Part shown: one piece after another, positions 9,049-17,525 of the stretch
How positions within the stretch are numbered: position 1 is the first letter of the stretch
Layout: every line of letters starts with the position of its first letter
Notes under the pieces: model-generated
What the model was told of the DNA's origin: nothing
The model's database searches: none
The model's input: only the letters and a program-made list of their open reading frames with translations
Program-made: the position numbers and the translations under genes
Assembly (NCBI RefSeq): GCF_026153355.1
Contig: NZ_CP110636.1
Coordinates: 4,712,001-4,776,000 of the forward strand
DNA length: 64,000 nt
Source of the DNA: Streptomyces endophytica
Lineage (GTDB): Bacteria > Actinomycetota > Actinomycetes > Streptomycetales > Streptomycetaceae
Reading direction: 5' to 3'

Positions 9049-9070
9049 CTGCGTCAGTACGTGGAGTGGC

Positions 9071-9095
9071 GGAGACCGCCTGCTCGGCGGTCTCC
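9071..9095 (+). other. Leader stem-loop upstream of the permease
   Basis: GGAGACCGCC and GGCGGTCTCC form a perfect 10-bp stem with a TGCTC loop in the predicted 5' leader of about 120 nt. A second small TTCG-loop hairpin follows near 9100-9118. It could be an attenuator or a transcript-stabilising element. No known riboswitch consensus was recognised. Confidence 0.45.
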
Positions 9096-9178
9096 CGCAC
9101 GGGGTGCTTCGGCATGCCCGTTTCCTGACCGCCGTCGGTCGCCGTCACCTGACAGGCAGCGAAGAAGGAGCCTCCCCA

Positions 9179-10660
9179 GTGTTGGAGCACGGCGCAGCCC
9201 CGCCCGCAGGGGCCAGCGACACCCGGCCGCCCTCTCCCGGCGGCCCCGGCGGCCTCGGCACCCGGCTGATGCGGCGCAAGCCGGTCGAGCGGCTGGTCGC
9301 CGAGGGCGGCAAGGGGCAGGGCGGTGAGCTCCGCCGCTCGATGGGCGTCTGGCAGCTGACCATGATCAGCATCGGTGCCACCCTCGGCACCGGCATCTTC
9401 GTGGTGCTCGGCAACGCGGTCCCGGACGCCGGCCCCGCGGTCGTGATCTCCTTCGTGATCGCCGGCATCACCGCGCTGTTCTCGGCGCTGTCCTACGCGG
9501 AGCTGGCCGGCACCATCCCGGTCTCCGGCTCCTCGTACTCCTACGCCTACGCCACCCTCGGCGAGCTGGTCGCCTGGGTCTGCGGCTGGTGCCTGCTCCT
9601 GGAGTACGGCGTCTCGGTCGCGGCCGTCGCGGTGGGCTGGGGGCAGTACCTCAACGAGCTGCTCGCCGGCACGATCGGCTTCACCCTCCCCGACGCGCTG
9701 TCCCAGCCGCCCGGCGACGGCGGCTACTTCAACCTGCCGGCGCTGCTGGTGGTCCTGCTGGCCATGGCGTTCCTGCTGGGCGGTGCCAAGGAGAGCGCCC
9801 GGGCCAACACCATCATGGTGCTGGTCAAGATAGCCGCGCTGCTGCTGTTCTGCGGCGTCGCGTTCCAGGGCATCAAGTCCGGCAACTACGCCAACTTCAT
9901 GCCGATGGGCATGGCCGGTGTGAGCGCCGCGGGCGCCACCCTGTTCTTCTCGTACATCGGCTTCGACGCCGCCTCCACGGCCGGCGAGGAGGCCAAGAAC
10001 CCGCAGCGTGACCTGCCCCGCGCGATCATGCTCTCGCTGCTGATCGTCACCGCGCTGTACTGCCTGGTCGCGGCGATCGCCGTGGGCGCCATGCCGTGGC
10101 AGAAGTTCAAGGGCTCCGAGGCCGCGCTGGCCGGGATCTTGACGGCGGTCACCGGGCAGAGCTGGTGGGCCGTGCTGCTCGCGTTCGGCGCGGTCATCGC
10201 CATCGCCAGCGTCGTGCTGACCGTGCTCTACGGCCAGACCCGCATCCTGTTCGCGATGTCCCGCGACGGCCTGGTGCCGAAGGCGTTCGCCAAGGTGCAC
10301 GCCAAGAGCGGGGTGCCGCGGGTCAACACCGTGATCGTCTCGCTGTTCTGCGGCGTGCTCGCCGCCGCGGTGCCGCTGGGCCAGCTGGCCGACGCCACCA
10401 GCATCGGCACGCTGTTCGCCTTCGCGCTGGTGAACGTGGCGGTGATCGTGCTGCGCCGGACCCGCCCGGAGATGACGCGCACCTTCCGTACGCCGCTCTC
10501 CCCGCTGTTCCCGGCGATCGGCTTCCTGCTCTGCCTCTGGATGATGTACAACCTGGAGGCCGTGACCTGGGTGGTCTTCGGTGTCTGGATGGTCGTGGGC
10601 CTTGTGGTCTACTTCGGTTACGGCTTGCGCCGCTCCCGATTGGCCACGTCAGAGAAGTGA
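9179..10660 (+). CDS. APC-superfamily cationic amino-acid permease
   Basis: A 493-aa integral membrane transporter of the APC superfamily, CAT-like branch. The glycine-rich TM1 motif ATLGTGIFVVLG, the TM6-TM7 region LFFSYIGFDAASTAGEEAKN and about 12 to 14 hydrophobic segments are visible; the FDAxSTxAEE signature is typical of cationic amino-acid transporters. The GTG at 9179 is chosen because AAGGAG lies eight bases upstream; an in-frame start at 9104 would add 25 unmatched residues inside the leader. The next gene, an Lrp-family regulator, starts 10 bp after the stop. Shared operators with davAB suggest lysine or a related basic amino acid as substrate, which is inference. Confidence 0.87.
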   Translation: MLEHGAAPPAGASDTRPPSPGGPGGLGTRLMRRKPVERLVAEGGKGQGGELRRSMGVWQLTMISIGATLGTGIFVVLGNAVPDAGPAVVISFVIAGITALFSALSYAELAGTIPVSGSSYSYAYATLGELVAWVCGWCLLLEYGVSVAAVAVGWGQYLNELLAGTIGFTLPDALSQPPGDGGYFNLPALLVVLLAMAFLLGGAKESARANTIMVLVKIAALLLFCGVAFQGIKSGNYANFMPMGMAGVSAAGATLFFSYIGFDAASTAGEEAKNPQRDLPRAIMLSLLIVTALYCLVAAIAVGAMPWQKFKGSEAALAGILTAVTGQSWWAVLLAFGAVIAIASVVLTVLYGQTRILFAMSRDGLVPKAFAKVHAKSGVPRVNTVIVSLFCGVLAAAVPLGQLADATSIGTLFAFALVNVAVIVLRRTRPEMTRTFRTPLSPLFPAIGFLLCLWMMYNLEAVTWVVFGVWMVVGLVVYFGYGLRRSRLATSEK

Positions 10661-10670
10661 TCCACCCGCA

Positions 10671-11126
10671 GTGCGACTGAACGATCTCGACGAACGCATC
10701 GTCCACGCCCTCGCCGAGGACGCCCGCCGCAGCTATGCCGACATCGGCCAGGAGGTCGGGCTGTCCGCCCCGGCCGTCAAGCGCCGGGTGGACCGGCTGC
10801 GGGCCGACGGCGCGATCACCGGCTTCACCGTACGGGTGGACCCGGCCGCGCTCGGCTGGGAGACCGAGGGGTTCATCGAGATCTACTGCCGCCGGAACAC
10901 CTCGCCCGAGGCGATCCACCGCGGTCTGTCGCGCTACCCGGAAGTGGCGTCCGCCTCCACCGTCACCGGTGAGGCGGACGCCGTCGTCCAGGTCTTCGCC
11001 TCCGACATGCGCCACTTCGAGCGGGTGCTGGAGCGGATCGCCGGCGAGCCGTTCGTGGAACGGACCAAGTCCGTCCTGGTGCTCTCCCCGCTGCTCCGCC
11101 GGTACGGCTCGGGCGCGCCCCGCTAG
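10671..11126 (+). CDS. Lrp/AsnC-family transcriptional regulator
   Basis: A 151-aa feast/famine regulator. The N-terminal helix-turn-helix is LNDLDERIVHALAEDARRSY...VKRRVDRLRADG, and the C-terminal RAM/AsnC ligand-binding domain includes PEVASASTVTGEADAVVQVF. Such proteins form octamers that bind amino acids and wrap DNA at phased sites. GTG at 10671 is chosen because VRLNDLDER is the family start; it lies 10 bp after the permease stop, so the two form an operon. Phased GCGCAA sites upstream of this operon and of davAB make it the probable autoregulator and controller of lysine catabolism. Confidence 0.88.
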   Translation: MRLNDLDERIVHALAEDARRSYADIGQEVGLSAPAVKRRVDRLRADGAITGFTVRVDPAALGWETEGFIEIYCRRNTSPEAIHRGLSRYPEVASASTVTGEADAVVQVFASDMRHFERVLERIAGEPFVERTKSVLVLSPLLRRYGSGAPR

Positions 11127-11140
11127 GTGTGCTGTCCCCT

Positions 11141-11167
11141 GGGCCGGGGTCGGAAAGGCCCCGGCCC
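11141..11167. terminator. Terminator between convergent lrp and MFS genes
   Basis: GGGCCGGGG and CCCCGGCCC form a 9-bp perfect stem with a 9-nt loop, 15 bp after the regulator stop and before the 3' end of the opposing MFS gene. No T-run. Confidence 0.6.
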
Positions 11168-11272
11168 TCCCGGACCTCTGCGCCCGGCTCCGCCGGCACC
11201 CGCGGCGGGGCGCCGCGGGTCCTCGCTTCGGTGGTCGTGCCGCCGAGCCTGCTACCTCCAGCGGACTTGAGG

Positions 11273-12730
11273 TCAAGCGCCGGAGCCACCGGAGCGCGCC
11301 CGGGTCCGCAGGCCGGCCACCGCGGCGATCCCCGCCACCAGCACCACGCCCGCCGCGATCCGGTACCCCAGCGCGGTGGCCTCGGTGAACGCGGTGGTCA
11401 CCGCCGCGCCCTGCCCGGTGCCCGCGGCGAACCGCACCGACAGCACGGTCCCGACCACGGCGATCCCCAGCGCCGCCCCCAACTCCCGTGCCGCGCCCTG
11501 GAGTCCGGAGCCCATCCCCGACCGGTGGGCCGGCACCGACGCCACGATCGCATGCGACAGCGTCGGCATCGCCAGCCCCGCACCCACCGACATCACCAGC
11601 AGGAACACCAGGTACAGCGGATACGGGGTGCCGGCGTCAGCGGTGGACATCAGCAGCAGGCCCACCACGATCAGGCCCAGCCCGGTACCCACCGCTGCGG
11701 CCTCACCGGCCCGCTGCGCCCAGCGCATGCCGTACCGCGTCACCGCCATCATCCCGAAGGCCAGCGGCACGATCGCGAAGCCGGTCTGCAGCGGCGAGTA
11801 GCCCTTCACGTACTGCAGGAACTGGGCGTTGACGTAGAACAGCGCGAACATCCCGAAGAACGTCACGGCGATGCCCAGGGTGCCGGCCCGCAGCCGGGGC
11901 AGCCGGAACAGCCGGGGGTCCAGCACCGGATGCGCGGCCCGCAGACCGTGCCGGACGAACACCGCGAACACCACCAGCGCCAGGGCGAAGGCCCCCGTCA
12001 CCGCGGCCGAACCCCAGCCCAGCCCCGGCCCCTCGATGATGCCGAAGAGCAGCGCGGCCGCCCCGAGGACCAGCAGCGCCGAGCCCGGCAGGTCCAGCGC
12101 GGCGGTCTGCCTCGGGACCCGCGGCGCGGTCGCGGCGACCCAGACCAGCAGGCCCAGCCCGAGCGGCACGTACGCCCAGAACAGCCCCTGCCAGGGCAGG
12201 TACTGAAGGATCAGCGCGCCGCCCGCGTTGCCCGCCATGCCGCCGATGCCGAGCGCCGCGCTCCAGGCGGCGACCGCCCCGGCCCGGCGGTCCGGCGGTG
12301 TCGCGTGCAGCAGGACGGACATGGTCGCCGGGACCAGCAGCGCGGCGCCCGCACCCGAGACGGCCCGGCCGGCCAGCAGCGCCGGCAGGGAGCCCGCCAG
12401 CGCGCTGAGCAGGGCGCCCGTCGCGAAGACGGCGAGCCCGGTGAGCAGCACGCCCTTGCGGCCGTAGCAGTCGCCCAGCGCCCCGGCGGGGATCAGCAGC
12501 CCCGCGAAGACCAGCACGTAGGTGTCGACGATCCACAGCAGCTGGGCGGCGGACGGATGCAGTCCGCTCGCCGCTATCCGGGGGATCGCGAGGTTCATCG
12601 CGGCCACCAGGGACTGCGCGACCAGCACGCAGACGCACATCGCGGCCGTCACCGACCGCCGCCGGGAGGGCCTGCCGGGTGGCGTGCGAAGGGAATCGGA
12701 CGGTGGAGACGGAGACAGCGTCGAGGTCAT
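11273..12730 (-). CDS. MFS drug-efflux transporter (DHA2, 14-TM type)
   Basis: A 485-aa inner-membrane transporter of the QacA/EmrB-like MFS class. After a 26-residue Ser/Pro-rich N terminus, TM1 begins at VTAAMCVCVLVAQSLVAAMN. LWIVDTYVLVFAGLLIPAGA matches the DHA2 TM2 region and GDCYGRKGVLLTGLAVF is MFS motif A. Hydrophobic segments continue to the C terminus, consistent with 14 TMs. The ATG at 12730 begins the recognisable protein. It is divergent from a LysR gene with only 54 bp between, the classic regulator/efflux arrangement. The AT-richer stretch around 12761-12775 in that gap is the likely LysR box. Confidence 0.88.
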   Translation of the reverse strand: MTSTLSPSPPSDSLRTPPGRPSRRRSVTAAMCVCVLVAQSLVAAMNLAIPRIAASGLHPSAAQLLWIVDTYVLVFAGLLIPAGALGDCYGRKGVLLTGLAVFATGALLSALAGSLPALLAGRAVSGAGAALLVPATMSVLLHATPPDRRAGAVAAWSAALGIGGMAGNAGGALILQYLPWQGLFWAYVPLGLGLLVWVAATAPRVPRQTAALDLPGSALLVLGAAALLFGIIEGPGLGWGSAAVTGAFALALVVFAVFVRHGLRAAHPVLDPRLFRLPRLRAGTLGIAVTFFGMFALFYVNAQFLQYVKGYSPLQTGFAIVPLAFGMMAVTRYGMRWAQRAGEAAAVGTGLGLIVVGLLLMSTADAGTPYPLYLVFLLVMSVGAGLAMPTLSHAIVASVPAHRSGMGSGLQGAARELGAALGIAVVGTVLSVRFAAGTGQGAAVTTAFTEATALGYRIAAGVVLVAGIAAVAGLRTRARSGGSGA

Positions 12731-12784
12731 GGGCGGGACGCTAGAGTCCCCGTGGATTAACCTCAACTGCAAGGTGTGCACTCC

Positions 12785-13722
12785 ATGATTGCGCGAAACG
12801 CAAACATCGACCTCAACCTGCTGACGGCCCTCGACGCGCTGCTCGAAGAAGAGAGCGTGACCGCGGCCGCCGACCGCCTCGGGCTCTCCGGACCGGCCAT
12901 GAGCCGCGCCCTCGGACGGATCCGCCGCACCCTCGGCGACCCGGTCCTGGTCCGCGCCGGCCGCCACATGGTCCCCACCCCGCGCGCCCTGGAGATCAGG
13001 GCCGAGGTGCGCCGGCTGGTGGAGGGCGCCCACGGCGTGCTCACCCCGGCCACCCCCGCCGACCCGGCGCAGCTGGCCCGGGCCTTCACCATCAGCGCGA
13101 ACGACCTCTTCGTCACCGCCGTCGGCCCGCGCCTCGTCGCCCGGGTCGCCGAGGAGGCGCCGCAGGTCGTGCTGCGCTTCCTGGGGGAGAGCCACGTGGA
13201 CCTGCCGCTGCTCCGGGACGGTGCCGCGGACCTGGAACTCGGGGTGATCGACAGCACCGAACCGGAGATCCGTACCGAGGAGCTGTTCACCGACCGCGGG
13301 ATGGCGGTGGTCCGCGACGGCCACCCGCTCACCGAGGGCCGGCTCACCGCCCGCCGCTACGCCGACGCCCCGCACCTCAACTTCACCCGCCGCGGCCGGC
13401 TCACCGGCCCCATCGACACCGCACTGGCCGCCTCGGACTGCGCCGCAAGGTGATCGCCACCGTCCCCACCTTCGCCGCCTCGCTGATGATGGTCCGGGAC
13501 ACCGACGCGGTCGGCTTCGCCAACGAGGTGATCGCCGCCTCGACGGTCCGCGCCCTGGGCCTGCGCACCCTCCCCATCCCGCTGGAACTCCCCGACATGA
13601 CCATGGAAATGGCGTGGCACCCCCGCCAGGAGGCGGACGCCGGCCACGTCTGGCTGCGCGGACTCGTCCGCCGGGTGGTCGGGGAAACCATCGCCGCCGG
13701 GCCCCCGCCGGAGGCCCGGTGA
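12785..13722 (+). CDS. LysR-family transcriptional regulator, frame-disrupted
   Basis: The N-terminal winged HTH (NIDLNLLTALDALLEEESVT...LGLSGPAMSRALGRIRR) and the PBP2-like effector domain identify a LysR regulator. The frame is lost near 13432 in GCCGCCTCGG, where one base is missing. The downstream frame continues the domain (KVIATVPTFAASLMMVR) to a natural stop at 13722. The corrected length is 312 aa, normal for the family. The ATG at 12785 is preferred over the GTG at 12776 because AAGG lies about ten bases before it. It is divergent from the MFS gene it probably controls. The break is probably a sequencing omission. Confidence 0.82.
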
Positions 13723-13728
13723 CCTCCG

Positions 13729-13827
13729 GCGCAATGAATCGCCGCGGAGGCGCTTGAACGCGCAATGAATCGTCCGGCCGCACGCAACGGTGGCGCCTTG
13801 TCCGGAATCGTCACCGCCCCGTACCGT
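13729..13827 (+). promoter_or_regulatory. Operator array and promoter of the davAB operon
   Basis: GCGCAATGAATCG is repeated perfectly at 13729 and 13760 (31 bp apart), and a weaker copy, ACGCAACGG, follows at 13782 (22 bp further). A promoter TTGTCC (13798-13803), 18-bp spacer, TACCGT (13822-13827) follows, its -10 starting 40 bp after the third site. Sites and promoter superimpose on the array at 8944-9048, with spacings of 30, 21 and 40 there. Predicted transcript start is near 13834, about 30 nt before davA. Confidence 0.65.
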
Positions 13828-13864
13828 CAATGCGTCCCGCCCGAACCGTCCGCCGAGGGGTCCC

Positions 13865-14662
13865 ATGACATCGCTGCACACCGCCCTGCTCCAGAGTTCG
13901 GGCCGGCCCGGCGATGTCGCCCACAATCTGCAGGTGCTCCAGGACGCGGCCCGCGCGGCCGCCGCGCAGGGCGCCGGGCTGCTCGCCGCGCCCGAGATGT
14001 TCCTCACCGGCTACGCCATCGGCGCCGACGTGCCCAAGCTCGCCGAGCCCGCCGACGGCCCCTCCGCGGCCGCCGTCGCCCGGATCGCCGCCGACCACGG
14101 CCTGGCGATCGCCTACGGCTTCCCCGAGCGGGACGGCGACACGGTCTACAACGCGGTCCAGCTGATCGACGCCGGGGGCGAGCGCCTCGCCACGTACCGC
14201 AAGACCCACCTCTTCGGCTGCTTCGAGCGCGAGTGGTTCACGCCGGGCGACCGGCCGGTCGTCCAGGCAGAGCTCGGCGGCCTCCGGGTCGGCCTGATGA
14301 TCTGCTACGACGTGGAGTTCCCGGAGAACGTCCGGGCGCACGCGCTGGCCGGCACCGACCTCCTGCTGGTGCCCACCGCGCAGATGCACCCGTTCCAGTT
14401 CGTCGCGGAATCGCTGGTCCCGGTCCGCGCCTTCGAGAACCAGATGTACATCGCGTACGTCAACCGCACCGGTCCGGAAGGGGAGTTCGAGTTCGTCGGG
14501 CTCTCCACGCTGGCCGGTCCGGACGGCGTCGCCCGGGCCCGTGCCGGCCGCGGCGAGGAGCTGGTCTCCGCCGCCGTCGATCCGGAGTTCCTCGCCGCCT
14601 CCCGCGAGACCAACCCCTACCTGCGCGACCGCCGCCCGGAGCTGTACGCGTCCCTCGTCTGA
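13865..14662 (+). CDS. davA: Nitrilase-superfamily amidase, 5-aminovaleramidase (DavA) type
   Basis: A 265-aa carbon-nitrogen hydrolase. The catalytic triad is visible: Glu44 in APEMFLTGYAI, Lys113 in YRKTHLFG and Cys147 in MICYDVEFPEN. Length and position directly before a DavB-like flavoprotein match Pseudomonas DavA (264 aa), which hydrolyses 5-aminovaleramide to 5-aminovalerate and ammonia. The ATG at 13865 is preceded by GAGGGG at the right distance. It forms an operon with davB (62 bp apart) under a phased-site promoter. A different amide substrate, such as indoleacetamide from a tryptophan monooxygenase, cannot be excluded, but the partner enzyme resembles the lysine enzyme most. Confidence 0.82.
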   Translation: MTSLHTALLQSSGRPGDVAHNLQVLQDAARAAAAQGAGLLAAPEMFLTGYAIGADVPKLAEPADGPSAAAVARIAADHGLAIAYGFPERDGDTVYNAVQLIDAGGERLATYRKTHLFGCFEREWFTPGDRPVVQAELGGLRVGLMICYDVEFPENVRAHALAGTDLLLVPTAQMHPFQFVAESLVPVRAFENQMYIAYVNRTGPEGEFEFVGLSTLAGPDGVARARAGRGEELVSAAVDPEFLAASRETNPYLRDRRPELYASLV

Positions 14663-14724
14663 CCCTCCCCCACCGCCCTGCCTCCGCCCCGCCTTCAGCT
14701 TTCCCTGCAAGGAGTCCGTACCCC

Positions 14725-16416
14725 ATGACGTCCACGGTGCCCCCCGCCGTCCCGCACACCGAAGCGCAGCCGCCGATCACCATGTTCGGCCCGGACTTCC
14801 CGTACGCGTACGACGACTTCCTCGCCCACCCGGCGGGCCTCGGCCAGATACCGGCGACCGAGCACGGCACCGAGGTCGCGATCATCGGCGGCGGCCTCTC
14901 CGGCATCGTCACCGCCTACGAGCTGATGAAGATGGGCCTCAAGCCCGTCGTCTACGAGGCGGACCAGATCGGCGGCCGGCTACGGACCGTCGGCTTCGAC
15001 GGCTGCGACGAGAGCCTGAACTGCGAGCTGGGCGCGATGCGGTTCCCGCCGTCCTCGACGGCGCTGCAGCACTACATCGACCTGGTGGGCCTGACCACCA
15101 AGCCGTTCCCCAACCCGCTGGCCGAGTCCACCCCGTCGACCGTCGTCGACCTCAAGGGCGAGTCGCACTACGCCGAGACCCTGGACGACCTGCCCCCGGT
15201 CTACCGCCAGGTCGCCGAGGCGTGGAACGCCTGCCTGGACGAGGGCGCCGACTTCTCCGACATGAACCAGGCCATGCGCGAGCGCGACGTGCCGCGCATC
15301 CGCGAGATCTGGGCGAAGCTCGTCGAGAAGCTCGACAACCAGACCTTCTACGGCTTCCTCTGCGACTCCGACGCCTTCAAGTCCTTCCGCCACCGCGAGA
15401 TCTTCGGCCAGGTCGGCTTCGGCACCGGCGGCTGGGACACCGACTTCCCGAACTCCATCCTGGAGATCCTGCGCGTCGTCTACACCGAGGCCGACGACCA
15501 CCACCGCGGCATCGTCGGCGGCTCCCAGCAGCTGCCGCTGCGCCTCTGGGAGCGCGAGCCGGCCAAGATCGTGCACTGGGCGCCGGGCACCTCGCTGTCC
15601 ACCCTGCACGACGGGACGCCGCGCCCGGCCGTGACCCGGCTGCACCGCACCGCCGGCAACCGCGTCACCGTCACCGACGCCTCCGGCGACATCCGCTCCT
15701 ACAAGGCGGTCGTCTTCACCGCCCAGTCGTGGATGCTGCTGTCCAAGATCGCCTGTGACGACGAGCTGTTCCCGATCGACCACTGGACGGCGATCGAGCG
15801 CACCCACTACATGGAGTCGTCCAAGCTCTTCGTCCCCGTCGACCGGCCGTTCTGGCTGGACAAGGACGAGGACACCGGCCGCGACGTGATGTCCATGACG
15901 CTGACCGACCGGATGACCCGCGGGACCTACCTGCTGGACAACGGCCCGGACCAGCCGGCCGTCATCTGCCTCTCGTACACCTGGTGCGACGACAGCCTCA
16001 AGTGGCTGCCGCTGGACGCCAACGAGCGGATGGAGGTCATGCTGAAGTCGCTCGGCGAGATCTACCCGAAGGTCGACATCCGCAAGCACATCATCGGCAA
16101 CCCGGTCACCGTCTCCTGGGAGAACGAGCCCTACTTCATGGGCGCGTTCAAGGCCAACCTGCCCGGCCACTACCGCTACCAGCGGCGGCTGTTCACCCAC
16201 TTCATGCAGGACCGCCTCCCCGAGGACAAGCGCGGCATCTTCCTCGCCGGCGACGACATCTCCTGGACCGCCGGCTGGGCCGAGGGCGCGATCCAGACCG
16301 CGCTGAACGCGGTGTGGGGCGTGATGCACCACCTCGGCGGCACGACCGACGCCACCAACCCGGGCCCGGGCGACGTCTACGACGAGATCGCCCCGGTCGA
16401 ACTGCCGGAGGACTGA
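14725..16416 (+). CDS. davB: Flavin amine oxidase, L-lysine 2-monooxygenase (DavB) type
   Basis: A 563-aa FAD enzyme of the amino-acid oxidase/monooxygenase group. The N terminus carries ITMFGPDFPYAYDDFLAHPA, a block characteristic of lysine 2-monooxygenase, then the FAD dinucleotide fold VAIIGGGLSGIVTAYELMKM and VVYEADQIGGRL. The C-terminal FAD motif is GIFLAGDDISWTAGWAEGA. Pseudomonas DavB (about 560 aa) converts L-lysine, O2 to 5-aminovaleramide, CO2 and water. The upstream amidase completes the conversion to 5-aminovalerate. GCAAGGAG precedes the ATG at 14725. The later enzymes DavT and DavD are not in this window. Tryptophan or phenylalanine as substrate is the main alternative. Confidence 0.85.
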   Translation: MTSTVPPAVPHTEAQPPITMFGPDFPYAYDDFLAHPAGLGQIPATEHGTEVAIIGGGLSGIVTAYELMKMGLKPVVYEADQIGGRLRTVGFDGCDESLNCELGAMRFPPSSTALQHYIDLVGLTTKPFPNPLAESTPSTVVDLKGESHYAETLDDLPPVYRQVAEAWNACLDEGADFSDMNQAMRERDVPRIREIWAKLVEKLDNQTFYGFLCDSDAFKSFRHREIFGQVGFGTGGWDTDFPNSILEILRVVYTEADDHHRGIVGGSQQLPLRLWEREPAKIVHWAPGTSLSTLHDGTPRPAVTRLHRTAGNRVTVTDASGDIRSYKAVVFTAQSWMLLSKIACDDELFPIDHWTAIERTHYMESSKLFVPVDRPFWLDKDEDTGRDVMSMTLTDRMTRGTYLLDNGPDQPAVICLSYTWCDDSLKWLPLDANERMEVMLKSLGEIYPKVDIRKHIIGNPVTVSWENEPYFMGAFKANLPGHYRYQRRLFTHFMQDRLPEDKRGIFLAGDDISWTAGWAEGAIQTALNAVWGVMHHLGGTTDATNPGPGDVYDEIAPVELPED

Positions 16417-16457
16417 CCCCCGGTTCCTCCCCCGGGGGCTTCCCCCGCCACGAGCCC

Positions 16458-16492
16458 GCGCGGGCGGCCGGTCACACCCCGGCCGCCCGCGC
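16458..16492. terminator. Bidirectional terminator at the convergent davB/LLM junction
   Basis: GCGCGGGCGGCCGG and CCGGCCGCCCGCGC pair perfectly over 14 bp around a 7-nt TCACACC loop. The loop contains the stop codon of the opposing LLM gene, so that gene's last codons form one arm. It should serve both converging transcripts. Confidence 0.75.
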
Positions 16493-17401
16493 CGCCGTGT
16501 GGACCTCCGCCGCGAGGTCCTTGAGCTCCTCGGCGTCCCGGGCGTGGCCCTGCAGGTCGATCAGGATCTCCTCCACGCCCACCGCGGCGTGCGCGGCCAG
16601 ATCCTCGACGATCTGCGCCACGCTGCCCTGGAACGGCTTGCGGTCCGGGCCCTCGTAGGGAGCGCCGGTGTGCGTGGTGTTCACCCGCAGCACGCTCTGC
16701 ACCGGCTCCTTGCGGCCCCGTTCGGCGGCCACCTCCTGCAGTCGCTTCCACTGCTTGGCGAGCTGCTCCGCTCCCATGCCGACGGGCATCCAGCCGTCCG
16801 CCCGGTCCACCAGCCGGCGCAGCGCCCGCGGGCTGTTGGCGGGCAGCAGGATCGGTAGCGGCCCCTTCGGCTTGGGTCCGACCTCGGACGGGGCGATGGT
16901 GGTCAGCTCGCCGTCGTACGCCACCGGGTCCGGGCCCCACACCGCGCGGCAGACGTCGATCAGCTCGTCGAGGACCTTGCCGCGCTTCTCGAACGGGGCG
17001 ACCGCGGCGGCCGCGTACTCGTCCAGCGACCAGCCGGTGCCCAGGCCCGCGACCACCCGACCGCCGCTCGCCGCGTCCAGCGAGGCCAGCCCGCGGGCCA
17101 GCTGGAACGGCACGTGCAGCGGGGCGACCAGCACGCTCGTGCCCAGCCGGGCCCGCCGGGTGGCGCCCGCGGCCAGGGCCAGCGTCACCAGCGGGTCGGC
17201 GACCGAGCGGTACTGCTCGGGCCAGGGCAGCCCCGGGATGTTGTACAGGCCCTGGGTGGCGGGCTCCGGGAACAGGATCCGCTCGAAGACCCACAGGCTC
17301 TCGTAGCCGGTCTCCTCCGCGGCCCGGGCCACGTCGGGAACGTCCCGCCCGATGTCGTACTGCCGCATCTGCGGAAGGCTCAGACCGAGTCGGATGGCCA
17401 T
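16472..17401 (-). CDS. LLM-class F420-dependent oxidoreductase
   Basis: A 309-aa luciferase-like TIM-barrel oxidoreductase. Typical blocks are AIRLGLSLPQ at the start, AAEETGYESLWVFERI, RARLGTSVLVAPLHVPFQLA and GGRVVAGLGTGWSLDEY, which carries the G-GTGW phosphate-site signature of F420-dependent members. Substrate unknown. The ATG at 17401 is chosen because GAAGGAG lies nine bases upstream; an in-frame GTG at 17410 would overlap that site. It converges on davB with a shared terminator and is read toward it from an independent promoter in the 124-bp gap to the DUF5995 gene. Confidence 0.85.
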   Translation of the reverse strand: MAIRLGLSLPQMRQYDIGRDVPDVARAAEETGYESLWVFERILFPEPATQGLYNIPGLPWPEQYRSVADPLVTLALAAGATRRARLGTSVLVAPLHVPFQLARGLASLDAASGGRVVAGLGTGWSLDEYAAAAVAPFEKRGKVLDELIDVCRAVWGPDPVAYDGELTTIAPSEVGPKPKGPLPILLPANSPRALRRLVDRADGWMPVGMGAEQLAKQWKRLQEVAAERGRKEPVQSVLRVNTTHTGAPYEGPDRKPFQGSVAQIVEDLAAHAAVGVEEILIDLQGHARDAEELKDLAAEVHTAARAAGV

Positions 17402-17525
17402 GCAGCGCACTCCTTCGTGGGGTGTCAGATGTCGCGTCGTTGCGTTCCGCTGTCCCTCTGAACCGTCAACCTACCTTCCGCACACGGGAGTTCACAGGTG
17501 CTGACCAGGGGCACCGCGGACGGGG

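Noticed and set aside
11129..12760. A 543-residue plus-strand open frame opposite the MFS gene
   Set aside because: Antisense to a clear DHA2 transporter; it has His/Gln/Arg-rich shadow composition.
13865..16416. Tryptophan monooxygenase/indoleacetamide hydrolase (auxin-type) pathway
   Set aside because: The amidase is nitrilase-type, not the amidase-signature IaaH family, and the flavoprotein N-terminal block and lengths fit DavB/DavA better. Kept only as an alternative.
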